From: Rossellomorea aquimaris
Lineage (GTDB): Bacteria; Bacillota; Bacilli; Bacillales; Bacillaceae_B
Assembly (NCBI RefSeq): GCF_003315075.1
Contig: NZ_QNRJ01000001.1
Location: 1 to 64,000 of the forward strand
DNA: 64,000 nt
Direction of reading: 5' to 3'
Below the pieces are notes generated by a model. It was not told the DNA's origin. It saw only the letters and a list, made by a program, of their open reading frames with translations, and did not search any database. Shown piece by piece: positions 8,592 to 17,572 of this stretch. Within the stretch, counting starts at the first letter, position 1, and each line of letters starts with the position of its first letter. Made by a program: the position numbers and the translations under genes.

Positions 8592-9590
8592 ATGGCAGAG
8601 AATCGTCATGAAGAGTTAGGCCTTTCCAATGAGAAAGTATTAGAAATGTATGAAACCATGCTGCTTGCCAGAAAAATCGATGAGCGCATGTGGTTACTGA
8701 ACCGTTCGGGTAAAATCCCATTCGTTATTTCATGTCAAGGTCAAGAAGCGGCTCAAGTTGGTGCTGCATTTGCTTTAGATCGTGAAAAGGATTATGTACT
8801 TCCGTACTATCGTGACATGGGTGTTGTATTAACATTCGGGATGACGGCCCGTGAATTGATGCTATCAGGTTTTGCAAAAGCAGAAGATCCAAATTCAGGT
8901 GGACGTCAAATGCCTGGTCACTTTGGTCAAAAGAAAAATAATATCGTAACGGGTTCTTCTCCTGTAACCACTCAAGTGCCACATGCCGTTGGTATCGCTC
9001 TTGCCGGCAAAATGGAGAAGAAGGATGTGGTGACGTTTGTGACGTTCGGTGAAGGGTCTTCCAATCAGGGAGATTTCCACGAAGGCGCAAACTTTGCAGG
9101 TGTACATAAACTTCCTGTCATTTTCATGTGTGAAAACAATAAATATGCGATTTCGGTTCCGATTGAAAAACAATTAGCTTGTGAGAACGTGTCCGATCGT
9201 GCCATTGGATATGGAATGCCTGGAATCACGGTTGATGGAAATGACCCAATCGAAGTATATAAAGCGGTCAAAGAAGCAGCGGATCGAGGCCGTCGTGGGG
9301 AAGGTCCAACCCTTGTTGAAACAGTTTCTTATCGTTTAACTCCTCACTCCTCTGATGATGACGATCGAAGCTATCGCTCTCCTGACGAAGTGGCAAAAGC
9401 GAAAACAAACGATCCGATCATCACGTTTGGTGCCTATCTGAAAGAAACAGGCGTTATGAACGATGACATTGAGAAAGAAATCAATGATCGCATTATGAAG
9501 CTCGTGAACGAAGCAACGGATTATGCAGAAAACGCTCCATATGCTGAAGCAGAATCAGCGATGAAGTATGTTTATGCAGAAGAGAAGTAA
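8592..9590 (+). CDS. bkdAA: Branched-chain 2-oxoacid dehydrogenase E1 alpha subunit
   Basis: 332-residue thiamine-diphosphate-binding E1 alpha subunit of the keto-acid dehydrogenase. The cofactor motif runs from GEG (153-155) to ENN (181-183), with Glu in the middle of the usual GDG. TPHSSDDDDRSY near residue 256 matches the conserved loop of E1 alpha. AGGAGGTAAATAAA precedes the ATG. With BkdAB it decarboxylates the oxo acids from Bcd and acylates the E2 lipoyl arm. Gap to bkdAB is 14 nt. Confidence 0.95.
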   Translation: MAENRHEELGLSNEKVLEMYETMLLARKIDERMWLLNRSGKIPFVISCQGQEAAQVGAAFALDREKDYVLPYYRDMGVVLTFGMTARELMLSGFAKAEDPNSGGRQMPGHFGQKKNNIVTGSSPVTTQVPHAVGIALAGKMEKKDVVTFVTFGEGSSNQGDFHEGANFAGVHKLPVIFMCENNKYAISVPIEKQLACENVSDRAIGYGMPGITVDGNDPIEVYKAVKEAADRGRRGEGPTLVETVSYRLTPHSSDDDDRSYRSPDEVAKAKTNDPIITFGAYLKETGVMNDDIEKEINDRIMKLVNEATDYAENAPYAEAESAMKYVYAEEK

Positions 9591-9604
9591 GGGGGAATTC
9601 AATC

Positions 9605-10588
9605 ATGCCAGTAATTTCATACATTGATGCCGTAACAATGGCCATTAGAGAAGAAATGGAACGTGATGAGAAAGTATTCGTTCTTGGAGAAGACGTAGGG
9701 AAAAAAGGTGGAGTTTTCAAAGCGACTCATGGATTGTATGATCAATTTGGAGAAGAACGTGTCATCGATACGCCACTTGCAGAATCAGCTATAGCCGGAG
9801 TTGGAATCGGAGCTGCCATGTATGGTATGAGACCGATTGCAGAAATGCAGTTCGCTGATTTTATCATGCCTGCTGTGAACCAAATCATTTCTGAAGCCTC
9901 ACGTATTCGTTATCGCTCGAATAATGATTGGAGCTGTCCGATGGTTATTCGTGCTCCATATGGTGGTGGAGTACATGGAGCACTTTATCACTCACAATCC
10001 GTTGAGGCCGTTTTCGCTAACCAGCCAGGATTGAAAATCGTGATGCCTTCCACTCCATATGATGTGAAAGGCTTGCTGAAAGCGGCGATCCGTGACGAAG
10101 ATCCAGTATTATTCTTCGAACACAAACGTGCTTACCGTCTCATTAAAGGAGAAGTACCCGAGGATGATTACACTCTTCCAATCGGAAAAGCAGACGTGAA
10201 GCGTGAAGGGGAAGACATCACAGTTATCACTTACGGCTTGTGTGTTCACTTTGCTCTTCAAGCAGCAGAAAAGCTTGCGCAAGATGGAATTGAAGCGCAC
10301 ATCCTGGATTTACGTACAATCTATCCATTAGATAAAGAAGCGATCATTGAAGCAGCATCCAAAACAGGGAAAGTTCTGCTCGTGACAGAGGACAATAAAG
10401 AAGGAAGTATCATGGGTGAGGTTTCTGCGATAATCGCTGAAAATTGTCTATTTGAGCTTGATGCTCCAATCAAACGCCTTGCTGGTCCCGACGTTCCTTC
10501 AATGCCATATGCACCAACAATGGAAAAATACTTTATGATTAACCCGGACAAAGTTGAAAAAGCAATGCGTGAACTTGCAGAATTTTAA
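9605..10588 (+). CDS. bkdAB: Branched-chain 2-oxoacid dehydrogenase E1 beta subunit
   Basis: 327-residue transketolase-like E1 beta subunit. GEDVGKKGGVFKAT near the N-terminus, TPLAESAIAGVGIGAA and the C-terminal RLAGPDVPSMPYAP are hallmarks of the family. It pairs with BkdAA in an alpha2beta2 E1 that feeds acyl groups to E2 (BkdB). AAGGGGGAATTCAATC precedes the ATG. It is closely coupled to bkdAA and followed after 47 nt by bkdB. Confidence 0.95.
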   Translation: MPVISYIDAVTMAIREEMERDEKVFVLGEDVGKKGGVFKATHGLYDQFGEERVIDTPLAESAIAGVGIGAAMYGMRPIAEMQFADFIMPAVNQIISEASRIRYRSNNDWSCPMVIRAPYGGGVHGALYHSQSVEAVFANQPGLKIVMPSTPYDVKGLLKAAIRDEDPVLFFEHKRAYRLIKGEVPEDDYTLPIGKADVKREGEDITVITYGLCVHFALQAAEKLAQDGIEAHILDLRTIYPLDKEAIIEAASKTGKVLLVTEDNKEGSIMGEVSAIIAENCLFELDAPIKRLAGPDVPSMPYAPTMEKYFMINPDKVEKAMRELAEF

Positions 10589-10635
10589 TCAGAGTAAATA
10601 CCAATTAAACTCAACACAGTAAGGAGGGTTCCTCA

Positions 10636-11955
10636 TTGGGTATTGAAAATATGAAAATGCCTCAGCTAGGGGAAAGTGTTACAGAAGGTACAATAAGTAA
10701 ATGGTTGGTTTCACCTGGTGATACCGTCAATAAATATGATCCGATTGCGGAAGTTCAAACGGATAAAGTAAATGCAGAGGTGCCATCATCCTTTACGGGT
10801 ACCATTAAAGATTTAATTGCTGACGAAGGGGACACTCTTGAAGTCGGGGAAATCATTTGTTCGATTGAAGTGGAAGGTGAAGGTTCTGCACCTGCTGAAG
10901 AAACTCCGAAAGAAGAGCCTAAGAAAGAAGCGGATGAAACACCTCAATCAGCACCTAAAACGAAGGCTCCAAGTAAAGATAGCGGGAATAAAGCAAGGTA
11001 TTCCCCGGCAGTATTAAAGCTATCTCAAGAGCACGATATTGACCTGAATCAAGTGGAAGGCACTGGAAACGGCGGCCGTATCACTCGTAAAGATCTCAAG
11101 AAGGTCATTGAGTCAGGTAATATTCCAAAAGCAGGAGAGGCTCCGGCACCTAAGGCTGAAGCTCCGGCTCCTCAGCAAGCGCCTGTGAAAGAGCAAGCCG
11201 TTCAACAACCGGCGAAGCAATCGGCACCTGCAGCGAACGTTCCTGTTGTACCTGGGGATATTGAAATCCCGGTTTCGGGAATTCGTAAAGCCATCGCATC
11301 CAACATGGTTCGCAGCAAGCATGAAGCTCCTCACGCATGGACAATGATGGAAGTGGATGTTACAAACCTTGTTGATTACAGAAACTCACTTAAAACGGAA
11401 TTCAAACAACGTGAAGGTTTTAATCTGACATTCTTCGCATTCTTTGTGAAAGCTGTAGCGCAAGCCCTTAAAGAGTATCCGCAAATCAACTCTATGTGGG
11501 CAGGGGACAAGATTGTTCAGAAGAAGGACATCAATCTTTCCATTGCAGTGGCCACAGATGATGCACTATATGTGCCTGTGATCAAAAATGCAGACGAAAA
11601 GACGATCAAAGGAATTGCAAGAGAAATTACTGAGCTTGCCGGAAAAGTCCGCAGCGGTAAATTAACTTCTCAGGATATGCAGGGAGGCACATTTACGGTT
11701 AACAATACCGGGTCATTTGGTTCGGTACAATCGATGGGCATCATCAATTATCCTCAAGCAGCGATCCTTCAAGTGGAATCGATTGTGAAGCGTCCAGTTG
11801 TCATGAACAACGGAATGATCGCAGTTCGTGATATGGTGAACCTGTGTATGTCACTTGATCACCGTGTACTTGACGGATTGGTATGCGGAAGATTCCTGCA
11901 GCGGGTGAAAGAAATTTTAGAAAACACATCAAAAGAAAACACATCAATATATTAA
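10636..11955 (+). CDS. bkdB: Branched-chain 2-oxoacid dehydrogenase E2, lipoamide acyltransferase
   Basis: 439-residue E2 core subunit. A single lipoyl domain has the lipoylated Lys44 (QTDKVNAE). An acidic/Ala-Pro linker leads to a peripheral subunit-binding domain (about 121-154), a second Ala-Pro linker, and the catalytic domain with DHRVLDG (His409, Asp413). It starts with TTG at 10636, placed 10 nt after AAGGAGGG. Last gene of the operon, followed by a terminator. The substrate class is set by the operon context, since E2 sequences alone do not separate branched-chain from pyruvate complexes reliably. Confidence 0.95.
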   Translation: MGIENMKMPQLGESVTEGTISKWLVSPGDTVNKYDPIAEVQTDKVNAEVPSSFTGTIKDLIADEGDTLEVGEIICSIEVEGEGSAPAEETPKEEPKKEADETPQSAPKTKAPSKDSGNKARYSPAVLKLSQEHDIDLNQVEGTGNGGRITRKDLKKVIESGNIPKAGEAPAPKAEAPAPQQAPVKEQAVQQPAKQSAPAANVPVVPGDIEIPVSGIRKAIASNMVRSKHEAPHAWTMMEVDVTNLVDYRNSLKTEFKQREGFNLTFFAFFVKAVAQALKEYPQINSMWAGDKIVQKKDINLSIAVATDDALYVPVIKNADEKTIKGIAREITELAGKVRSGKLTSQDMQGGTFTVNNTGSFGSVQSMGIINYPQAAILQVESIVKRPVVMNNGMIAVRDMVNLCMSLDHRVLDGLVCGRFLQRVKEILENTSKENTSIY

Positions 11956-11962
11956 TAGTGAC

Positions 11963-11998
11963 AAGGACTGGCCCTGGGTGGTTAGTCCTTCTTTTTTT
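11963..11998 (+). terminator. Terminator of the bkd operon
   Basis: AAGGACT / AGTCCTT stem (11963-11969, 11984-11990) with extra loop pairing, followed by a run of seven T residues. Confidence 0.8.
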
Positions 11999-12467
11999 CT
12001 GCTTCTGGATAGAAAGAATTATAAAAACTGAATGCCACGCCCAAGGATTCGGGAAATAATGGAGAATTATAACTGGAAGAATATCCCGTAAATAAATTCT
12101 TTACTGTTTATAGGTCGTTTTCCGAGTGATTTCAAGATAAAATTCCCTCCTATGTCTTCTCTCTCATTTATTTCTTACTTAATCTGAAAAAGTAGGGATA
12201 CCCCAACCTTTTACCCTATGAGATGTGCATTGTAATCCGAAATATTCCTGGAGTTATATAATCTGTGTGACTATATGCATACATGAAATAAGCGTGAGGG
12301 TGACTTTTCTATTAATTTCTGAATATTTAGATTTAATCCGACATATACTTACAACATTTTACATTACTGTTGGGTATCTTTGGTTTAACAACTACTTTTT
12401 ACCAAGTAGTGAATCAGGGAGGTGTCGGGTTTACCGAAGGAATCAAAAATTACTGGGAGGGAATTAG
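11999..12467. other. Long AT-rich intergenic region before the protease gene
   Basis: About 470 nt with no convincing gene on either strand. It presumably carries the control region of the downstream protease. One site at 12313-12327 matches 12 of 15 positions of the CodY consensus AATTTTCWGAAAATT. No clear promoter hexamers with good spacing were found. Confidence 0.5.
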
Positions 12468-15400
12468 ATGACAAGTAGAAAGCGTAAGGCAAGATGGTTA
12501 TCCATTGTACTCACCTTAGTAATGTTTGTCCCATTACTGTTTCCATTCAATGCAGGGGCAACAAATACCTCACAATCAGCTCTGGCTAAAGAAAAGCCAT
12601 CCACTTCAGCAAGCGAAAGCGCAAAGGTAAGTCCACAATCAAAGATCACATCGAAACTACAGGATCAATTCAAGAAAGATAAGCACGTCACATACTTAGT
12701 GAAGTTCAAGGAGCAGCTTGATACGAAGGCTGTAGCTAAGAAGGCGGCTGAAAAAGCGAAAAAGCAGAAGCTGTCTGCTAACAGCAAAAAATTACTGAAA
12801 CGAAATATGGTCGTTTCCGAGCTTCGTGCCACGGCCCTTGAATCTCAAGCAGAAGTAAAAGAATACTTAACGAAACAGAAGAAGTCCGGTGCAGTCAAAG
12901 AAATAAAAGACTTCTATGTTGTAAACGGAATGGCCGTTACTTCCACAAAAGAGGTAATGGATAAAATTTCAACATTTGCTGAAGTTGAGAAAATCTTACC
13001 GAATGAAACGCGTCAACTCATTCAACCGGCAAAAGCTGAAGCTTCAGCCAGCGTTGTAGAAAAAGAAGTCCAAAACAGTCCGGCATCCATTGAATGGAAT
13101 ATTGACAGGGTTGGTGCACCGGCAGTTTGGGATATGGGAATTGATGGAGCAGGAACCGTTGTAGCATCGATTGATACAGGTGTTCAATGGAATCATCCGG
13201 CTTTACAGGAAAAGTACAGAGGGTATGACCCTCAAAATCCTGATGCCCCTGATCATGAATTTAGCTGGTTTGATGCAACAGCCGGGCAAAGTGCGCCTTA
13301 TGATGATCAAGGCCACGGTACGCATGTTACAGGAACAATGGTCGGTGCAGAACCTGACGGCAGCAATCAGATCGGCGTCGCTCCGGGAGCAAAGTGGATT
13401 GCTGTTAAAGCATTCACGGCTAATGGAGGAACAGATGTTGATTTATTAGAAGCGGGAGAATGGATTCTTGCTCCAAAGGATGCTGAGGGCAACCCGCATC
13501 CGGAGATGGCTCCAGATGTTGTCAACAACTCATGGGGTGGCGGTGCCGGTCTTGACGAGTGGTACCGGGATATGGTGAACGCCTGGAGAGCGGCCGAAAT
13601 ATTCCCAGAGTTTTCTGCAGGTAATACAACATTATTTAATCCTGGTGGCCCTGGTTCAATTGCTACTCCTGCAAATTACCCTGAGTCATTTGCAACGGGC
13701 GCCACTGATATTAATGACAACCTAGGAAGTTTCTCATTACAAGGTCCTTCTCCTTACGAGGAAGTTAAACCTGAAATATCCGCACCTGGAGTGAATATTC
13801 GATCTTCAGTACCAGGAAGTAACTATGAAGGTGGATGGAATGGTACATCAATGGCGGGTCCTCACGTCTCTGCAGTTGCAGCATTGTTGAGACAAGTGGA
13901 TGCAAGTTTGACGGTTGACGAAATGGAAGAGATCTTAATGTCAACTGCTGTTCCATTGACGGACGGTACCTTCCCTGAAACGCCTAATAATGGATATGGT
14001 CATGGATTGGTTAACGCATTCGATGCCGTTTCATCCGTAATGAGCGGAATTGGAAAAGTTGAAGGGCAAGTTTCAAAAGAAGGGGATGACACTGAAGCTC
14101 CAGTAATCAGTCATGAAGCCCCAGGTGAAGCATTCGAAGGAATGAATTTGCCACTACAAGCAGATGCAAGTGATAATGTGAGCGTAACGAATGTTTCATT
14201 ACATTATCAAAATCAGGATGGTGCTTGGGAATCTGTTGAAGCAACTAGATCTTCAGGTGACTATACATCAGGAACTTATGAGGCAACCATTCCTGGAGAA
14301 GCACTGACAGGAGGAGAAAGTGTTACTTATAAATGGTTGGCAAGGGACTTTGGCGGAAATGAAGTAGAAACGGATGCTTATTCTGTCACTCTTCTTCCGG
14401 GAATCACAGTTGGATATGAGCAGGACTTTGAGACTTCTCCAAGTGGCTGGAGTTCTTATGGTCCAGGAAACAGCTGGGAGTGGGGTGTACCTGTCAATGG
14501 TCCAGGTGCCGCTACTTCAGGAGAAAAGGTATATGCAACAAGTCTGGATGGTACGTATGACAACAGTGCCAACATGTCGCTGCAGATGCCTCCGATCGAT
14601 TTACCTGAAGGGGATAGCTTCTTACAATTCAAGCAGTGGCATGAGCTGGAAAGAAACTATGATTACGGTCATGTATTTGTATCCACTGATGGTGAGACGT
14701 GGACACAGGCGCTACGTGTAAATGGCAATACGGATGGCTGGATCGACGGAGAAGTGGATCTAAGTCAATATGCCGGTCAGCGCGTCTACATCGCATTTAA
14801 TGTTACAACTGATGGAAGTGTCGTGAAACAAGGCTGGTATATCGATGACGTTAAGCTAAGTGGAGAATCGATTCTTCCAGCTAAAAAGATGAACCTTGGA
14901 TTGAAATCGAAGGATGAGAAGTCATCATCCGTTTCAAAGAAACCTAATGTAAATCCGACTAAAATCAAAATGGCTAAACAAGTAAGCAAAGAAACTCCTG
15001 TTGAAGGAAACGTACCAGGGCCAGTGCTTCTTCCATTGCAAGCAGAAGTAAGTGTACTGGAAACAGGACGTTCGGTATATACGAACCCTGCCAATGGATC
15101 GTACCAAATGACTCATGCAGCCGGTGAGTTTACGCTACAAGCTTCAACCTATGGTTTCAGATCAGAAACACAGAGTGTAACGATTGAAGCCGATCAAACA
15201 TCCAACGCCAATTTTACACTTGAAGAAATTCCTCAAGGAAATATTACGGGAACAGTCACCAATGAAATTTCTGGAGAACCGGTTGAAGGAGCTACCGTCT
15301 TCTTACTTGAAGATGCTGTTGTGGAGCCGGTGGAAACGAATGAAAATGGTGAGTATGAACTGGAGGCTTATGAAGGTGAGTACACCCTTAAAGTAGTTGC

Positions 15401-16820
15401 ACCTTACTACTATAGTAAGGAAATGACTGTAACAGTTGAAGGTGGAGAAGTCTCAAATGCCGATGTTTCATTAGAGCCTTTCATCGGGTATCCTGGTGAA
15501 ATTGGTTACGATGATGGAACAGCTGAAAACGCCCGTGCATTCTATGATGCAGGTAATGGCTGGGCTGTGAAAATGTCTCTTGAAGAAGGCAATGAAACAG
15601 CATTGGTTACGGGTGGTTTATTCCGCTTCTGGGATACAGAATGGCCAGTTCCAGGAGGAACAGAATTCCAAGTTGCCGTTTATGATGCATCTGGTCCTGA
15701 TGGCGCGCCTGGTAAGAAAGTAGCCGGACCGTTTGATGGAACTGCTTTACGTAACGGGGAATGGACACATGTAGATCTAAGTCAGCATGGCATCATGGTA
15801 GACGGTGACTTCTACATGGTTTACATTCAATCAGCTCCAAATCCGAATGCACCAGGACTTGGAACAGACGAAGATGGGGAATATGCAGCGAGAAGCTGGC
15901 AATTCGTTGGAGGTGCATGGTCACAAGCACCAGAAGATGAAGGGAACTATATGATTCGTGCAACAGTGAATTATGAAGTCACTGTTGCACGAATCACATC
16001 ACCGAAAGATGGATCATTCACTAATCAAGATTCGGTTACGGTTGAAGGGACTTCTGCCCCGACCACAACGGTTCACCTCTTTAATGGTGACGACGAAGTG
16101 GCAACTGCAGAGACGACGGAAGATGGTACCTTCTCTGCAGATGTTTCATTACATGATGGAGAGAATTCGATTACAGCGAAAGCAGCAACCGAACAAGGGA
16201 TGACAGGACCATCTGAGCCTGTAATCATCACCCTTGATCAAGTGAAGCCTGAGCTTGCCATCACGTCTCCGAAAGAAGGCATGAAAACGAATCGTGAAGC
16301 CATCACCGTAGAAGGGACGATTGTCGATGAAAACCTTGCTTGGGTAAAAGTAAACGGCGAGAAAGCTTCTGTAAGTGATGGAAAGTTCAGTCATAGACTG
16401 CTTCTGAATGAAGGAGAAAATGTCATCCAGGTAGTAGCGAAAGATAAAGCTGGAAACAAAAAGAAACAAAGAGTAACAGTCTTTGCAAAATTTGGTGACA
16501 TCGCAGTTGAAAATCTTCTTCCTGCTGAAGATAAAGAGCTGAAGAAGGGTGAATCGGTTAAAATCGAATTTGACAGTGAGCCTGGTTTAGATGCCACATT
16601 TGTCATCCAAATGCCACTGACAAATGCCGGATCCCAAGTAACAAACGCAAATGAGCTTCCAATGATGGAAACATCAGAAGGTCACTACGTCGGTTACTAT
16701 ACAGCCACTTCAAATGTAAAAGCACCTGGAGCACTTATTGAAGTGAAGATTTCCGATGATTATGGAAATGTCACAACAAAACGTGCAGAAGGTAAATTGT
16801 ATATCAATACAAAAAAATAA
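12468..16820 (+). CDS. bpr: Secreted subtilisin-family serine protease, bacillopeptidase F-like
   Basis: 1450 residues, close to the 1433 of B. subtilis Bpr. Signal peptide (residues 1-32: RKRKAR, hydrophobic core, NAGA). An I9-type propeptide (about 60-190) is followed by an S8 peptidase domain with Asp236 (SIDTG), His283 (GHGTH), Asn354 (NNSWGG) and Ser461 (NGTSMAG). Beyond residue 530 come a beta-sandwich segment, a MAM/immune-inhibitor-A-like module starting YEQDFETSPSGW, carboxypeptidase-regulatory-like repeats (about 840-1000) and Ig/glucodextranase-like repeats. No LPXTG anchor is seen, so it is probably released. GGGAGG precedes the ATG. The gene is an addition relative to this locus in B. 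subtilis. Confidence 0.92.
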   Translation: MTSRKRKARWLSIVLTLVMFVPLLFPFNAGATNTSQSALAKEKPSTSASESAKVSPQSKITSKLQDQFKKDKHVTYLVKFKEQLDTKAVAKKAAEKAKKQKLSANSKKLLKRNMVVSELRATALESQAEVKEYLTKQKKSGAVKEIKDFYVVNGMAVTSTKEVMDKISTFAEVEKILPNETRQLIQPAKAEASASVVEKEVQNSPASIEWNIDRVGAPAVWDMGIDGAGTVVASIDTGVQWNHPALQEKYRGYDPQNPDAPDHEFSWFDATAGQSAPYDDQGHGTHVTGTMVGAEPDGSNQIGVAPGAKWIAVKAFTANGGTDVDLLEAGEWILAPKDAEGNPHPEMAPDVVNNSWGGGAGLDEWYRDMVNAWRAAEIFPEFSAGNTTLFNPGGPGSIATPANYPESFATGATDINDNLGSFSLQGPSPYEEVKPEISAPGVNIRSSVPGSNYEGGWNGTSMAGPHVSAVAALLRQVDASLTVDEMEEILMSTAVPLTDGTFPETPNNGYGHGLVNAFDAVSSVMSGIGKVEGQVSKEGDDTEAPVISHEAPGEAFEGMNLPLQADASDNVSVTNVSLHYQNQDGAWESVEATRSSGDYTSGTYEATIPGEALTGGESVTYKWLARDFGGNEVETDAYSVTLLPGITVGYEQDFETSPSGWSSYGPGNSWEWGVPVNGPGAATSGEKVYATSLDGTYDNSANMSLQMPPIDLPEGDSFLQFKQWHELERNYDYGHVFVSTDGETWTQALRVNGNTDGWIDGEVDLSQYAGQRVYIAFNVTTDGSVVKQGWYIDDVKLSGESILPAKKMNLGLKSKDEKSSSVSKKPNVNPTKIKMAKQVSKETPVEGNVPGPVLLPLQAEVSVLETGRSVYTNPANGSYQMTHAAGEFTLQASTYGFRSETQSVTIEADQTSNANFTLEEIPQGNITGTVTNEISGEPVEGATVFLLEDAVVEPVETNENGEYELEAYEGEYTLKVVAPYYYSKEMTVTVEGGEVSNADVSLEPFIGYPGEIGYDDGTAENARAFYDAGNGWAVKMSLEEGNETALVTGGLFRFWDTEWPVPGGTEFQVAVYDASGPDGAPGKKVAGPFDGTALRNGEWTHVDLSQHGIMVDGDFYMVYIQSAPNPNAPGLGTDEDGEYAARSWQFVGGAWSQAPEDEGNYMIRATVNYEVTVARITSPKDGSFTNQDSVTVEGTSAPTTTVHLFNGDDEVATAETTEDGTFSADVSLHDGENSITAKAATEQGMTGPSEPVIITLDQVKPELAITSPKEGMKTNREAITVEGTIVDENLAWVKVNGEKASVSDGKFSHRLLLNEGENVIQVVAKDKAGNKKKQRVTVFAKFGDIAVENLLPAEDKELKKGESVKIEFDSEPGLDATFVIQMPLTNAGSQVTNANELPMMETSEGHYVGYYTATSNVKAPGALIEVKISDDYGNVTTKRAEGKLYINTKK

Positions 16821-16825
16821 ACCTT

Positions 16826-16865
16826 AAAGAAAGAAGAGTCGACCCGTCGACTCTTCTTTCTTTTT
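16826..16865. terminator. Terminator of the protease gene
   Basis: Perfect 18-bp stem starting AAAGAAAGAAGAGTCGAC (16826-16843) with a CC loop and its exact complement (16846-16863), ending in a T-run. One base later the family A composite element begins. Confidence 0.85.
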
Positions 16866-17398
16866 GGCTCTTTTCGCAAAGATTGTTGCTTATTGTAGAA
16901 GAGAAAGTAATAGTTGATTTCCGCTACAGGATGCTCGCTTTCCGCGGGGCTGGCGGTGAGCCTCCTCGGCTGCGCCTCCGGGGTCTCACCTGTCCAGCTA
17001 TTCCCGCAGGAGTCGAGCATCCTTCCGCTACAATCAACTTTCTGAGCATGAATCCTTAATGGAAAATAATTAAAACAAGAATTTTAGCAAACAATCTCAT
17101 TTAAGGTAAGTAGAGATTGATATTCCTTTTAAGGAAGAAGAATTCTTTTTTTTTAGTTACACTTTTTTCTAGCACACTTTGAAGCTCTGTCATGAAAATA
17201 CTGTTAAAGATGGTGAGGGGAACTGCGCAGACTCCTGCGGAAGTACGGGCGTGCCGAGACCCGGTTCGGCTAAGCTGAGGAGGCTCGGCCGAACGCTAGC
17301 TGCAAGCGGAGTAGTTCCCCTCACCATCCAGCATAGGCTGGTTGACAGAGCCCTGGCAAATTCTATGGTAGAAAACAACAATCTTTGCGTAAAGAGCC
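16866..17398. repeat. Composite family A element with 23-bp terminal inverted repeats
   Basis: 533 nt bounded by GGCTCTTTTCGCAAAGATTG (16866 on) and its complement ending at 17398, with 22 of 23 positions matching. Inside are two hairpin modules in opposite orientation. One is 16912-17039, with outer arms AGTTGATT and AGGATGCTCG. The other is about 17184-17351, with arms GCTCTGTCA/TGACAGAGC and ATGGTGAGGGGAACT/AGTTCCCCTCACCAT. Both share the GC-rich core also seen at 1-94. There is no transposase, no gene and no clear target duplication. It resembles a MITE-like or hairpin repeat family. The last 170 nt match the window start. Confidence 0.8.
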
Positions 17399-17450
17399 TT
17401 CTCTTTTGATTCATTAACCAGAGAGATTGAAGAAATACGTTTTTTTTTAT

Positions 17451-17471
17451 ATACTAAAATAGTATTAGTAT
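17451..17471. promoter_or_regulatory. Small inverted repeat before mutA
   Basis: ATACTAA (17451-17457) and TTAGTAT (17465-17471) form 7-bp arms about 60 nt upstream of the cre site. It could be an operator for an unidentified regulator or AT-rich coincidence; no family is assigned. Confidence 0.3.
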
Positions 17472-17531
17472 AAACATTTCGAATTTTCAGGTGAGGACTC
17501 ATGCTGGTTTAGTAAGATTCTTCAGGTGGAA

Positions 17532-17547
17532 ATGTAAACGATTACAA
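17532..17547 (+). promoter_or_regulatory. cre site (CcpA) before mutA
   Basis: ATGTAAACGATTACAA fits the 16-bp cre consensus WTGNAANCGNWNNCAW at every position. It lies 26 nt before the mutA start codon, presumably downstream of the promoter, where CcpA acts as a roadblock. It predicts repression of mutAB-meaB by good carbon sources. Confidence 0.85.
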
Positions 17548-17572
17548 TCATGCAGGTCGAAAGAGGGGTATT

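Noticed and set aside
12225..12467. 80-codon ORF before the protease gene
   Set aside because: Runs through the protease leader and ribosome binding site; no start signal and no family resemblance.
17179..17409. ORFs on both strands in the family A element
   Set aside because: GC-rich hairpin sequence gives open frames by chance; no ribosome binding site, and the same sequence is non-coding at 1-166.
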